DNA from: an uncultured Bacteroidales bacterium
Lineage (GTDB): Bacteria > Bacteroidota > Bacteroidia > Bacteroidales > Paludibacteraceae
DNA length: 64,000 nucleotides
Reading direction: 5' to 3'
NCBI GenBank assembly: GCA_902798385.1
Contig: CADBWK010000004.1
Span: forward strand, 61,045-125,044
The notes under the pieces were generated by a model, which saw only the letters and a list, made by a program, of their open reading frames with translations, was not told the origin of the DNA and made no database searches. Positions 8,709 to 17,155 of this stretch are shown here, piece after piece (the first letter of the stretch is position 1; every line of letters begins with the position of its first letter). Made by a program: the position numbers and the translations under genes.

Positions 8709-9782
8709 TTAGTGGTTCGCGGTGAGTGCGTTGACGAGCATACCGCAGGCGGCAAGGATATCTTCGCCGCGGGAACGACGGATCGTGGTCGTGATGCCGT
8801 TCTGCGTGAGGTAATCCCGGAACCACTCCATTTGTTTCTCGTCGGACGCCGGAAAATCACGATCCACGCCTTCGTGAAAACGAATCAGATTAACGCGACA
8901 ATTCAAACCTTTGAGCAGTCGCGTTATTTCTTTGGCATGACGAATGGTATCGTTCTGCCCGTGCCAGCAGATGTATTCAAAGCTCACGCGACGCTGATGA
9001 CTCCAGTCGTACTGCTTTAGCAGCGCAACGACCTCGGTGACAGACATGAGTTTTTCGGCAGGCATGATGAGGGAGCGCTCTGCCGGGAAGGGATTGTGCA
9101 TCGAGATGGCCATATGAGCCTCACTCTCATCCAAGAAACGCTTCATGGCAGGGATACCGACCGTGGAGACAGTGATGCGTTTGGGTGACCACGCGCAACC
9201 GTAGGGTGCGGTCATGATCTCCAGAGAGCGCAGGACGTTATCGAGATTGTCCATCGGTTCGCCTTCGCCCATATAGACCAGATTGGAAAGGGGTGATTGA
9301 TCATTGGAAATTGCTATTTGGTCTATCTCGAAGATCTGATTCAGGATCTCGGCAGGAGAGAGGTGTCCGTGAAAACCCAACGTACCGGTCATGCAGAAAC
9401 GGCAACCCATCTTACAGCCCATTTGCGTGGACACGCATAGCGTAGCACGATCCTCTTCGGGGATATAGACCGATTCTATATAATTGGTAGTGGGTGATTG
9501 GTCATTGGTGATTGCAAAGAGGTATTTGCGCGTACCATCGACACTGACCGCTTCGCGAACAGGGACATGGCGACCGATCGTATAACGGGCTTTGAGGGCT
9601 TCGCGTCCTTTGAGGGAGATATTCGTCATGTCGTCAAAAGACGTCACCCGACGGACATAAAGCCATTCCGCCAGTTGTTTGCCGGCGAACTTCTGCAGAC
9701 CGACGCTCAAGGCGACTTCCTGCAGTTCAGACAGCGTCTTGCCAAGCAAGACATTGGTCATTGGTGATTGGTTATTGGTCAT
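8709..9782 (-). CDS. rlmN: Dual-specificity RNA methyltransferase RlmN
   Basis: RlmN is a radical-SAM enzyme that makes 2-methyladenosine at A2503 of 23S rRNA and A37 of some tRNAs. The CxxxC cluster motif (CKMGCRFCMTG) and the GEGEPMDN and CAWSPKRITVSTVGI segments are intact; the C-terminal catalytic Cys is in the AACGML end. The 357-aa length is normal. Three heptanucleotide tracts (9282-9320, 9483-9517, 9753-9781) lie in frame, giving the similar peptides SNDQSPLSN, TNDQSPTTN and the N-terminus MTNNQSPMTN. The start ATG overlaps the mscS stop by 4 bp (ATGA), so it is the distal gene of this operon. Confidence 0.96.
   Translation of the reverse strand: MTNNQSPMTNVLLGKTLSELQEVALSVGLQKFAGKQLAEWLYVRRVTSFDDMTNISLKGREALKARYTIGRHVPVREAVSVDGTRKYLFAITNDQSPTTNYIESVYIPEEDRATLCVSTQMGCKMGCRFCMTGTLGFHGHLSPAEILNQIFEIDQIAISNDQSPLSNLVYMGEGEPMDNLDNVLRSLEIMTAPYGCAWSPKRITVSTVGIPAMKRFLDESEAHMAISMHNPFPAERSLIMPAEKLMSVTEVVALLKQYDWSHQRRVSFEYICWHGQNDTIRHAKEITRLLKGLNCRVNLIRFHEGVDRDFPASDEKQMEWFRDYLTQNGITTTIRRSRGEDILAACGMLVNALTANH
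9282..9320 (-). repeat. Heptanucleotide tract 1 in rlmN
   Basis: Degenerate 7-bp units (ATTGGAA, AGGGGTG, ATTGATC, ATTGGAA, ATTGCTA on the plus strand) encode SNDQSPLSN directly before the conserved VYMGEGEP motif. Confidence 0.65.
9483..9517 (-). repeat. Heptanucleotide tract 2 in rlmN
   Basis: Units ATTGGTA, GTGGGTG, ATTGGTC, ATTGGTG, ATTGCAA encode ITNDQSPTTN just before the IESVYIPEE segment, a loop that is short in typical RlmN proteins. Confidence 0.75.
9753..9781 (-). repeat. Heptanucleotide tract 3 at the rlmN start
   Basis: Four units ATTGGTC, ATTGGTG, ATTGGTT, ATTGGTC cover the rlmN start region and supply the N-terminal peptide MTNNQSPMTN. The start codon itself lies in the tract. 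Confidence 0.8.
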
Positions 9783-10786
9783 TTATTCAGCATCGTCACA
9801 TTGACATGCGGATAAGCGAAAGTGAAGCCTTGTGGCGGCAGTTCGGTATAGAATCGTTCTTGCAGACCGAAGAACACATCCCAATAATCATCGGCTCGTA
9901 CCCAGGCACGCACTACAAAAGTGATATCATTGGCATTGAGCGATTTGAGTGCCACAAACGGCGCAGGGATAGCGTCTAACTGATAGTTAACGGTGGAGAG
10001 CTGATAGTTCTTCAGATTCAGTTCCTGGTACAACGCCGTCATATCCGTATCTTCTTGCAGCACGCGTTCATCGCTGTTGACGATTGCGAGGATCGCTTTC
10101 TTACAAGCCTCCGCATCGACGCCATAAGACACACTCACCAGCCACTCGATGCGGCGTAGCGGACGACCATTGTAGTTATTGATCACGCCGTTGGAGAGCG
10201 CACCGTTGGGCAGGATCACTACCCTGTTATCCGGCGTCAGGATCTTGGTGACGGTGATATTGACTTCGATCACTTTACCCAACACCCCTTGTGCCTCCAC
10301 GAGGTCACCGGCTTTGAAAGGTTTGAAGGCGAGTAACATCAGACCGCCGGCGAAGTTCTGTACCGTTCCGGACAACGCCATACCGATAGCCAGACCACCG
10401 GCTGCGAGCAGTGCCGCCAGAGAGGTAGTATCGACGCCGAGCGTACTGATGGAGATCACCACCAGCAAGACCGTCATCGAGATAGAGGTGAACGAGGTAA
10501 CGAACGAAGCGATCGTCGGTTCGGTGTTGCGCTTGTCGAATACGCGTTTGAGGATGCTCTTCACCCACCGAATGAGGAAGATACCGATAACGAAGATCAG
10601 CAAGGCTGCCAGCACTTTGAGACCGAACTGCGTGGCTTTATCCACAAAGATCTGCCAGAAATCCGACGGATTCTCTTTGGCTAACGCAATCATATGCTTC
10701 GCGCCCTCACGCACGGAGTCGCGTTTCTGCTGGATCTGTTCCGCTGTCGGAGCAGCTACCTGAAGTAAGATATAAAGCAAGTTCAT
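9779..10786 (-). CDS. mscS: MscS-family small-conductance mechanosensitive channel
   Basis: This 335-aa inner-membrane protein would open under membrane tension to release solutes during hypo-osmotic shock. It has an N-terminal helix, two membrane helices (KVLAALLIFVIGIFLI and a second around TVLLVVISISTLG), and the glycine/alanine-rich pore helix AALLAAGGLAIGMALSG that identifies MscS, followed by the beta domain (KAGDLVEAQGVLGKV, PNGALSNGVINNY) and the C-terminal alpha/beta domain. A degenerate tract around 9978-10010 encodes NYQLSTVNYQLD near the C-terminus, a repeat of the kind found in other genes here. It lies 2 bp after the DUF4293 gene and overlaps rlmN by 4 bp. Confidence 0.92.
   Translation of the reverse strand: MNLLYILLQVAAPTAEQIQQKRDSVREGAKHMIALAKENPSDFWQIFVDKATQFGLKVLAALLIFVIGIFLIRWVKSILKRVFDKRNTEPTIASFVTSFTSISMTVLLVVISISTLGVDTTSLAALLAAGGLAIGMALSGTVQNFAGGLMLLAFKPFKAGDLVEAQGVLGKVIEVNITVTKILTPDNRVVILPNGALSNGVINNYNGRPLRRIEWLVSVSYGVDAEACKKAILAIVNSDERVLQEDTDMTALYQELNLKNYQLSTVNYQLDAIPAPFVALKSLNANDITFVVRAWVRADDYWDVFFGLQERFYTELPPQGFTFAYPHVNVTMLNK
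9978..10010 (-). repeat. Degenerate 7-bp tract in mscS
   Basis: AACTATC recurs at a 21-bp offset within a run that encodes NYQLSTVNYQLD. The intermediate units are degenerate, so this is a weaker member of the heptanucleotide class. Confidence 0.45.
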
Positions 10787-10788
10787 AC

Positions 10789-11238
10789 TTATCGAATTCT
10801 ATCGGCGGCGCGCACGAGTGCCTCATCTTTGAGGATACGGCGCGTAGCCATGAACGTTAATACCATGCAAACGAGCGGGAACGAAGCCCAGGGCATCAGA
10901 TGCCACTCCACGCCAAGCGTCATTTTCGCGAGCCATATATAAATCGCCAGCACGCCGTAGTACCCGAGGCAGAGCATGATCGTGAAGATATTGAGTCGTG
11001 CCTGCAGGATACGTTTGTTATACAGGAAGATATCGATGAGTGCCAGTACGGGGATCAGGATGGTCGTCACCAACAAGCCCCAGAGTCCTTGCAGCGGAGC
11101 ACCACCCAACGCACTGAGTTCATATACTTGCAAGTCCGTTCCTTCCGGCGTCACGAGTTGAACGACCGGCAACCATATAAGGGCTATACCCAAGGCCACT
11201 ACGGCCAATAAATACAATGTTTGAATTCGCTGTATCAT
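10789..11238 (-). CDS. DUF4293 family four-helix membrane protein
   Basis: A 149-aa integral membrane protein starting MIQRIQTLYLLAVV, a start typical of the Bacteroidota family DUF4293. Four hydrophobic helices are visible: LYLLAVVALGIALIWLPVV, LWGLLVTTILIPVLALIDIFLY, IFTIMLCLGYYGVLAIYIWLA and the segment WASFPLVCMVLTFMATRRI. The function is unknown. It sits between a sugar acetyltransferase and mscS in the same direction with a 2-bp gap to mscS. Family assignment is from the recognisable N-terminal motif and topology. Confidence 0.8.
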   Translation of the reverse strand: MIQRIQTLYLLAVVALGIALIWLPVVQLVTPEGTDLQVYELSALGGAPLQGLWGLLVTTILIPVLALIDIFLYNKRILQARLNIFTIMLCLGYYGVLAIYIWLAKMTLGVEWHLMPWASFPLVCMVLTFMATRRILKDEALVRAADRIR

Positions 11239-11243
11239 AACCT

Positions 11244-11271
11244 TTTACACTTTACACCTTACATTTTACAC
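11244..11271. repeat. Intergenic heptanucleotide tract (TTTACAC units)
   Basis: TTTACAC, TTTACAC, CTTACAT and TTTACAC follow one another between the DUF4293 gene and the upstream acetyltransferase, reaching into the stop of the latter. Shows that the 7-bp tracts are not limited to coding DNA. Confidence 0.7.
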
Positions 11272-11784
11272 GTTCATCGCTTCCTCGAGCGATGCAACTC
11301 TATCTCCGTGGGCGTTGACCCATCCGATCTGTCGTGCGGGGTTACCCACCATCAGGGCGTACGCCGGTACATCTTTGGTGACCACCGAGCCGGCGCCTAT
11401 CATGCAGTATGCACCTAACTCATGCCCGCAGACGATGGTGGCGTTAGCGCCCACCGACACACCGCGGTGCAGGATGGTCTTGCGGTACTCATCTTTGCGG
11501 CTCACCGCCGCGCGGGGGTTGATGACATTGGTGAACACCATACTCGGGCCCAAGAACACATCGTCCTCGCAGACCACGCCGGTATAGACCGAGACGTTAT
11601 TCTGGATCTTGCAGTTACGTCCCAAGATCACGTCGGGTGAGATCACGACGTTCTGACCGATGTTGCAGTTCTCGCCGATCGTACAACCGGACATGACATG
11701 ACTGAAATGCCAGATCTTCGTGCCCTTACCTATCGTGCAACCTTCGTCCACATAAGACGACTCATGAACAAAATAATTTACCAT
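11266..11784 (-). CDS. Left-handed beta-helix sugar N-acetyltransferase (WbpD/WlbB-like)
   Basis: This hexapeptide-repeat acyltransferase resembles the enzymes that acetylate the 3-amino group of UDP-2-acetamido-3-amino uronic acid in surface polysaccharide synthesis. The chain has about nine turns of the [LIV]-G-x4 repeat (for example VDEGCTIGKGTKIWHF, TIGENCNIGQNVVI, SVGANATIVCGHELG), the FTNVINPRA loop and a C-terminal VGNPARQIGWV. I start at MVNYFVHESSYVDEG; a second Met five residues upstream is also in frame and both lie in a 7-bp-type repeat run (11777-11808). The exact substrate is inferred from family resemblance only, as no polysaccharide genes are adjacent. Confidence 0.82.
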   Translation of the reverse strand: MVNYFVHESSYVDEGCTIGKGTKIWHFSHVMSGCTIGENCNIGQNVVISPDVILGRNCKIQNNVSVYTGVVCEDDVFLGPSMVFTNVINPRAAVSRKDEYRKTILHRGVSVGANATIVCGHELGAYCMIGAGSVVTKDVPAYALMVGNPARQIGWVNAHGDRVASLEEAMNV

Positions 11785-11808
11785 TTGGTCATTTACCATG
11801 TACCATCT
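11777..11808 (-). repeat. Heptanucleotide-like tract at the acetyltransferase start
   Basis: ATTTACC, ATTTGGTC, ATTTACC and ATGTACC recur with 7-8 bp spacing over the translation start region, giving two possible Met codons. Confidence 0.55.
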
Positions 11809-11811
11809 ATT

Positions 11812-13239
11812 TTAGAAAAACAGTTTCAATATATCGTTTCCGTTGGCAAAGATTAACAGCGCGATGAGCAGCCAGAAACCGATTTCATTGGCTACCTCAA
11901 GGAACTTATCGCTCGGTTTGCGGCGCGTGATCATCTCCACCAGCAGGAAGAGGATGTAGCCGCCATCGAGTGCCGGGATAGGCAGGAAGTTCATGAACGC
12001 CAGAATGATACTGAGGAAAGCGGTCATGTGCCAGAAAGCGTACCAACTCCAGTAGGCGGGGAATATCTTACCGATCGCCACAAAACCACCTACCGACTGT
12101 GCACCTTCTTTGGTGAACACCAGACGGAATTGCTTCACGTACATCGTCAGGATGTTCCATCCGTATTGGATACCGGCAGGGATAGCTTGCCAGAACGAGT
12201 AGTCTTTATGCTCGAACTCGAAGATGTCCCATTTCAGTGCCACGCCCATCAATCCTTGGTCGCCGATGAACATACGCGCTTGCTGTAACTCGCCGTTGCG
12301 GTAGTAATCGATCGTCACGGAGTCGCAGGCATGCCGCTGTAGCTCTTCGGTCATCAACACGTTACAGGGCGTCGGAACACCGGCCACCGCCACGATACTA
12401 TCGCCTTTCTCGATGCCGGCATAAGCCGCAGCATTATCGGGAAAGACCGAGTCTATCACACAGGGGATCCACTCCGCCATCAGCATGTAATGACGCGCAT
12501 GGTAGTTCTCATCCGCACGGGCTTTCTCGCGTTCTGCTTTATCGAACGCATTCTGTTGCGCCAGATAACGCGTACCGAGGTCTTCACTCATCGTCAGTGC
12601 CACCGTATCGGTGCCGCGCAGAACGACTACCTCCCGTTTGCCCTCGATGATGATGGCTTGGACGGCATCGTTCAGCGTCTCGGGTTCTTGACCGTCTATC
12701 GTGAGGATGCGGTCTTGCTGCGCAAAACCCTCATCGACCATGATCTGCGAGTAATAGAGTCCGGTGGTCATATTGCGTAGCGGCAGGGTATCCTGTCCCC
12801 AATGCCACAAGAGCATGGTGAAGATAACCAGCGCGCCGATGAAGTTCACAAGGATACCGCCGAGGATGATCAGCATACGCTGCCACGCGGGCTTGGAACG
12901 GAACTCCCATTCTTGGGGTTCGGCACCTAAGTCTTCCGTCGAGTGCGTCTCATCCACCATACCGGCGATCGCACAATAACCGCCAAACGGCAGCCATCCG
13001 ATACCCCACTCTGTGTTCTCCGGATGTTTCGACCACTCCTCATCATCATTCGGTGCAAAGCATTTCACATGCCATTTGCCGTCGAATTTCTTAAAACGCA
13101 CCAGACTGATCCACGGGTTGAAGAACAGATAGAACTTCTCTACCCGCACTTTGAAGATCCTGGCGAAGGTAAAATGCCCCAACTCGTGAATCAGCACGAG
13201 AAAAGACAATGCTAATATCAGTTGTAATGCTTGAATCAT
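11812..13239 (-). CDS. rseP: RseP-type site-2 intramembrane zinc protease
   Basis: Intramembrane metalloprotease that cuts membrane-bound regulators and signal-peptide remnants. The zinc motif HELGH is in the first transmembrane helix (LILALSFLVLIHELGHF) and the third ligand lies in the conserved FLPIPALDGG motif near the C-terminus. Between them are further membrane helices and a periplasmic region with two PDZ-like parts (QDRILTIDGQEPE and IEKGDSIVAVAGVPTP). The 475-aa length is usual for Bacteroidota RseP. Its start overlaps the dxr stop by 4 bp, an arrangement (dxr-rseP) common in bacteria. Confidence 0.94.
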   Translation of the reverse strand: MIQALQLILALSFLVLIHELGHFTFARIFKVRVEKFYLFFNPWISLVRFKKFDGKWHVKCFAPNDDEEWSKHPENTEWGIGWLPFGGYCAIAGMVDETHSTEDLGAEPQEWEFRSKPAWQRMLIILGGILVNFIGALVIFTMLLWHWGQDTLPLRNMTTGLYYSQIMVDEGFAQQDRILTIDGQEPETLNDAVQAIIIEGKREVVVLRGTDTVALTMSEDLGTRYLAQQNAFDKAEREKARADENYHARHYMLMAEWIPCVIDSVFPDNAAAYAGIEKGDSIVAVAGVPTPCNVLMTEELQRHACDSVTIDYYRNGELQQARMFIGDQGLMGVALKWDIFEFEHKDYSFWQAIPAGIQYGWNILTMYVKQFRLVFTKEGAQSVGGFVAIGKIFPAYWSWYAFWHMTAFLSIILAFMNFLPIPALDGGYILFLLVEMITRRKPSDKFLEVANEIGFWLLIALLIFANGNDILKLFF

Positions 13240-14381
13240 AATAAACTTTCTGCAATCTTTCTTGCTTCTTTATCGGTCTCTACATAATTTTCATAGGTCG
13301 GTTTGGCGATAAACGCCGCCTTGTTCATCGTCTCGCTGATGATGTCGCTCATCTGCAAAAAGCCGCAGCGTCCTTCGCGGAAAGCGAGGTTCGCCACCTC
13401 ATTGGCAGCGTTCAGCACACAGGGGATGTTGCCTCCTCGGCGCATGGCTTCGTAGGCAAGGCCTAAGTTCGGGAAGCGCTTCAGGTCGGGCTCTTCGAAC
13501 GTCAGGTCTTTGAGTGCGAACAAGTCCGCGCGGGGAAAATCACTCTTGAGTCTTTCGGGGAAAGAGAGGGCGTACTGGATCGGCAGCCGCATGTCGGGTG
13601 CGCCAAGTTGCGCTTTGATAGCGCCGTCGGTGAACTGCACGGCCGAATGCACTATGGACTGCGGGTGAACGAGCACTTGCACTTTCTCTACCGGCACGCC
13701 GAAGAGCCATTTGGCTTCGATAACCTCAAAGCCCTTGTTCATCATGCTCGCGGAGTCGATGGTGATCTTCGCACCCATCTGCCAATTCGGGTGTTTAAGT
13801 GCATCCGCCGCCGTGACAGAACGCATCTGCTCGAGGCTGAACGTACGGAAAGGTCCGCCGCTCGCGGTCAGCAGGATCTTCTCTATCTCACTGCGGTCTT
13901 CGCCCACCAGACTCTGGAAGATCGCGCTGTGTTCGCTATCCACCGGCAGGATCGGGGTATGATGCTTCACCGCCAAGTCGCAGATGATCTCGCCCGCTAC
14001 GACCAGCGTCTCTTTGTTGGCGAGCGCAATCGTCTTACCGGCTTGGATGGCTTCTATTGTCGGCCTTAGACCGGCATAGCCCACCATGGACGCCACAACG
14101 ACATCGATACTCGGCATCGTCACTACCTCCGCGATCGCATCCGCTCCGACCCATACCTTGACGGGCATGTCTGCCAGCGCGTTCTTGAGCGGCTCATAGA
14201 GCGATTCGTCGGCGATACATACCACCTCCGGTTGGAACTCCCGTGCCTGCTCGATGAGTTTATCGATGCTACGGTGCGCACAGAGCGCATAAGCGCTGTA
14301 CCGATCGGGGTATGCCCGTACGATATCGAGCGTCTGCGTGCCTATCGAGCCTGTACTACCTAATATACAGAGATTCTTCAT
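13236..14381 (-). CDS. dxr: 1-deoxy-D-xylulose-5-phosphate reductoisomerase
   Basis: Second step of the MEP isoprenoid pathway: DXP to 2-C-methylerythritol 4-phosphate with NADPH. The NADPH-binding start ILGSTGSIGTQTLDIV, the NKETLV motif, the LPVDSEHSAIFQ metal/substrate segment, the TASGGPFR loop and the MNKGFEVIEAKWLF segment are all present; the 381-aa length is normal. I start at MKNLCILG rather than two codons upstream. A short ACCAATT/ACCAAAC tract lies between this start and the upstream gene. With ispH at 46.2 kb it shows that the organism uses the MEP pathway. Confidence 0.97.
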   Translation of the reverse strand: MKNLCILGSTGSIGTQTLDIVRAYPDRYSAYALCAHRSIDKLIEQAREFQPEVVCIADESLYEPLKNALADMPVKVWVGADAIAEVVTMPSIDVVVASMVGYAGLRPTIEAIQAGKTIALANKETLVVAGEIICDLAVKHHTPILPVDSEHSAIFQSLVGEDRSEIEKILLTASGGPFRTFSLEQMRSVTAADALKHPNWQMGAKITIDSASMMNKGFEVIEAKWLFGVPVEKVQVLVHPQSIVHSAVQFTDGAIKAQLGAPDMRLPIQYALSFPERLKSDFPRADLFALKDLTFEEPDLKRFPNLGLAYEAMRRGGNIPCVLNAANEVANLAFREGRCGFLQMSDIISETMNKAAFIAKPTYENYVETDKEARKIAESLL

Positions 14382-14382
14382 C

Positions 14383-14403
14383 ACCAATTACCAAACAATT
14401 ACC
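14383..14403. repeat. Short heptanucleotide tract upstream of dxr
   Basis: ACCAATT and ACCAAAC followed by AATTACC form a short 7-bp run spanning the junction between the LytM-like gene stop and the dxr start. Confidence 0.5.
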
Positions 14404-15197
14404 TCCTCGGGGTTAACGAACTTACCGTCATCCCATAACTCAATGATGATATCATGCTCGCCGTCCATCACACCGATCGCGTCACCGCGTTCCACGGCTG
14501 CGCCTTGCTGCTTGAGGGCCGTCGGCACATGACGATAGACGGACATGTACGTACCGTGCTGGAGCACGAGCGTGAAGGTATTATCCGCCATGCGTTGCGC
14601 CGACACGATCGTACCGCGCATCACCGCCAGAACGTTCTCGTTCTTCGCTACCCGCAGCGTCGTGCCGTACAGATGCATATCCGGTCGAGCCGGTTGGATG
14701 ATCACGCCCCGTACCGGTCGCTGGAGCTGACGAACGGAAGGCGTAGCAGTATTGTCGAACAGCAACAGACGATCTCGCTCTTTCTGCTCATACTGCGCCT
14801 TGAACGCCTCGGTAGCCTCGTTGGGCTGCGCCACCAGTTGCGCTTTCTCCACGCGCTGGAGACTGTCCAGACTCTGCACACTGTCCGTCTCGATATCGCC
14901 CGCTGTCAGCTGTTTGATCACGTCCAGGTACTGACGCTGGATCACCAGACTGCTCTGCAACGAATCGACACGCGCCGACTCCTGCAACAGGGTCTCGCGC
15001 AGACTCGCGCTGTAGCCCGGCAGCACATTACGCAGCGGGGTGTAGATGATCAGCACCGACAGCAGCACAATCAGCGAGATGATAGAGATCGTGATGATGC
15101 TGATAGCGCCCAACAAGCTCACGCGGAAATGAAACACCTCGCGCAGCGTCAGGTCGTCCAGCATCGCCAAACGATATTTATGTCTTTTATTCGCCAT
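14388..15197 (-). CDS. Membrane-anchored degenerate LytM/M23-like protein
   Basis: A 269-aa protein with a short cytoplasmic N-terminus, one membrane helix (residues ~30-55, rich in I/S/L), a coiled-coil-like periplasmic segment (ESARVDSLQSSLVIQRQYL) and a C-terminal LytM fold. The fold is recognisable from GTTLRVAKNENVLAVMRGTIV, the TLVLQHGTYMSVYRH segment and ELWDDGKFVNPEEVI. The usual zinc ligands are missing: the last motif normally reads HLHFE and is DIIIE here, and no GxHxGxD motif is visible. It may work like EnvC or NlpD, as an activator or scaffold rather than a hydrolase. Its ATG overlaps the fumarase stop by 1 bp. Confidence 0.8.
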   Translation of the reverse strand: MANKRHKYRLAMLDDLTLREVFHFRVSLLGAISIITISIISLIVLLSVLIIYTPLRNVLPGYSASLRETLLQESARVDSLQSSLVIQRQYLDVIKQLTAGDIETDSVQSLDSLQRVEKAQLVAQPNEATEAFKAQYEQKERDRLLLFDNTATPSVRQLQRPVRGVIIQPARPDMHLYGTTLRVAKNENVLAVMRGTIVSAQRMADNTFTLVLQHGTYMSVYRHVPTALKQQGAAVERGDAIGVMDGEHDIIIELWDDGKFVNPEEVIVW

Positions 15198-16837
15198 TAC
15201 AGAATGGTACAACCCGCACAGGGTTTGAGTTGTTTAAAGAAATCATTACCCTTGTCGTCCACGAGGATGAATGCCGGGAAGTTCTCCACTTCGATCTTCC
15301 AGATGGCCTCCATGCCGAGTTCGGGGTACTCCACGCACTCGATGGACTTGATGTTATTCTGCGCCAGGATAGCCGCCGGACCACCGATCGAACCGAGGTA
15401 GAATCCGCCGTGTTTCTGGCAAGCGTTCGTCACATCGATGGAGCGGTTACCTTTCGCCAGCATGATCAGCGAACCGCCGTGATCCTGGAACTCATCTACG
15501 TACGGATCCATACGTCCGGCTGTCGTCGGACCCATCGAACCGCAAGCCATGCCTGCCGGAGTCTTCGCCGGACCGGCATAGTAGATCGGATGGTTCTTGA
15601 GGTACTCCGGCATCGCTTCGCCGGCATCCAGACGCGCTTTGATCCTCGCGTGCGCGATGTCGCGACCTACGATGATCGTGCCGTTGAGACTGAGACGTGT
15701 ACCGATCGGGTACTTGGTCAATATCTTGCAGACCTCTGCCATCGGTTGATTGAGGTCGATACGTACCGCATCGCCTTCGCCTGCCTGACGCAGTTCCGCA
15801 GGAATGAGGGAAGCAGGGTTGTTATCCAGTTTCTCGATCCATATACCGTCTTTATTGATCTTACATTTGATGTTACGGTCAGCCGAACACGAAACACCCA
15901 GACCGATCGGACAGGAAGCACCGTGACGCGGCAGACGAACGACGCGTACGTCATGCGCCATGTATTTACCGCCGAACTGCGCACCCAGACCGATCTTATA
16001 CGCCTCTTGCAGCAGCTGTTTCTCCAGCTCGATATCGCGGAAAGCACGGCCGGTCTCGTCGCCTGTCGTCGGCAGCGAGTCATAGTAATGCGTCGAAGCC
16101 AACTTCACCGTCAGCAGGTTCTTCTCCGCCGACGTACCGCCGATGACGATCGCGATATGATACGGAGGACAAGCCGCCGTACCGAGACTCTTCATCTTCT
16201 CCACGAGGAAGGGGATGAGTGTACCCGGGTTCTGGATACGCGCCTTGGTCTCTTGATAGAGGTAGGTCTTGTTGGCAGAACCGCCACCCTTGGTCACGCA
16301 GAGGAAACGATACTCGTTACCTTCTGCAGCCTCGAGGTCGATCTGCGCCGGCAGGTTACATTTCGTGTTCACCTCGTCGTACATGTTAAGCGGCGCGTTC
16401 TGCGAGTAACGCAGGTTGCACTCCGTATAGGTGTTATACACACCGTGGCTCAGTGCTTCTTCATCGCAGAAACCCGTCCATACCTCTTGACCCTTCTCGC
16501 CGTGGATGATCGCCGTACCGGTGTCCTGACAGAGCGGCAGTTGACCCTTGCAAGCCACCTCCGCATTGCGCAGGAAAGTCAGCGCTACATACTTATCGTT
16601 CGCCGAAGCCTCCGGGTCACGTAAGATCTTCGCCACCTGCTCGTTGTGCGAGCGACGCAGCATGAAACTCACGTCATGGAATGCCTGTTGCGCCATCAGC
16701 GTCAACGCCTCCGGTTGTACCTTCAGGATCTCGTGTCCCTCGAACTCACTGACCGACACAAAGTCCTTCGTCAGCAGATAATACTCCGTTTCATCTTTAC
16801 CGAGTTGAAACATCGGTGCATACTTAAATTCAGCCAT
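15197..16837 (-). CDS. Class I fumarate hydratase
   Basis: Iron-sulfur fumarase that interconverts fumarate and malate; here it would feed the reductive branch to succinate together with the SdhAB-SdhC complex at 40.8-44.3 kb. The 546-aa chain has the N-terminal fumarate-hydratase alpha region with cluster cysteine in [11 protein letters not shown], the [12 protein letters not shown] motif and [13 protein letters not shown], and the C-terminal beta region with [16 protein letters not shown] start at [10 protein letters not shown] because this matches family starts and sits below a promoter; the in-frame Met upstream falls across the -7 box. The stop overlaps the next gene's ATG by 1 bp. Confidence 0.95.
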   Translation of the reverse strand: MAEFKYAPMFQLGKDETEYYLLTKDFVSVSEFEGHEILKVQPEALTLMAQQAFHDVSFMLRRSHNEQVAKILRDPEASANDKYVALTFLRNAEVACKGQLPLCQDTGTAIIHGEKGQEVWTGFCDEEALSHGVYNTYTECNLRYSQNAPLNMYDEVNTKCNLPAQIDLEAAEGNEYRFLCVTKGGGSANKTYLYQETKARIQNPGTLIPFLVEKMKSLGTAACPPYHIAIVIGGTSAEKNLLTVKLASTHYYDSLPTTGDETGRAFRDIELEKQLLQEAYKIGLGAQFGGKYMAHDVRVVRLPRHGASCPIGLGVSCSADRNIKCKINKDGIWIEKLDNNPASLIPAELRQAGEGDAVRIDLNQPMAEVCKILTKYPIGTRLSLNGTIIVGRDIAHARIKARLDAGEAMPEYLKNHPIYYAGPAKTPAGMACGSMGPTTAGRMDPYVDEFQDHGGSLIMLAKGNRSIDVTNACQKHGGFYLGSIGGPAAILAQNNIKSIECVEYPELGMEAIWKIEVENFPAFILVDDKGNDFFKQLKPCAGCTIL

Positions 16838-16877
16838 AGTATATGTGTTATTTTTTATATCCGCATAAATTGCGCTG

Positions 16878-16908
16878 CAAAGGTACAAAAAAAAATGCAT
16901 ATATACAA
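16878..16908 (-). promoter_or_regulatory. Promoter of the fumarase operon
   Basis: Minus strand: -7 box TACCTTTG at 16878-16885, -33 TTG at 16906-16908, 20-nt gap. The start codon is about 40 nt downstream. Confidence 0.75.
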
Positions 16909-16962
16909 GAAAAAAGTAAACTTTTTTCGCTCAAAACGATCGATCTTGGCTAAGACACAAAA

Positions 16963-16986
16963 AAAAGACATCCGAAGATGTCTTTT
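16963..16986 (-). terminator. Intrinsic terminator after tRNA-Lys
   Basis: A 10-bp stem (AAAAGACATC / GATGTCTTTT) closes a TTCG tetraloop on the minus strand and runs into a T-rich tract, immediately 3' of tRNA-Lys. Confidence 0.85.
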
Positions 16987-16987
16987 G

Positions 16988-17060
16988 TGTCCCCCGAGAG
17001 GCTCGAACTCTCGACCCACTGATTAAGAGTCAGTTGCTCTACCAACTGAGCTAGGGAGAC
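16988..17060 (-). tRNA. tRNA-Lys (CUU anticodon)
   Basis: A 73-nt cloverleaf on the minus strand. The 7-bp acceptor stem is GTCTCCC with GGGGGAC (one G-T pair), the D-arm reads AGCTCAGTTGGTAGAGC, the anticodon loop is CTCTTAA giving CTT, and the T-loop TTCGAGC is flanked by GAGAG/CTCTC. No CCA is encoded directly after the discriminator A. It has its own promoter (17083-17113) and terminator. Confidence 0.95.
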
Positions 17061-17082
17061 AGCGTTTTTTCAAAAGCGGGTG

Positions 17083-17113
17083 CAAAAGTACTGCTTTTTT
17101 TTGACATGACCAA
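17083..17113 (-). promoter_or_regulatory. Promoter of tRNA-Lys
   Basis: Minus strand -7 TACTTTTG (17083-17090) and -33 TTG (17111-17113), 20-nt gap. The surrounding ~60 nt, including the spacer, are nearly identical to the tRNA-Asp promoter at 21235-21265. Confidence 0.85.
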
Positions 17114-17155
17114 ATTTTTTTGCAAAAAAATGCAAATAAGGAGTCATTTTTTGAC

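Noticed and set aside
15230-16624. 464-codon plus-strand frame opposite fumarase
   Set aside because: Antisense shadow of a highly conserved gene; no start signal or family.
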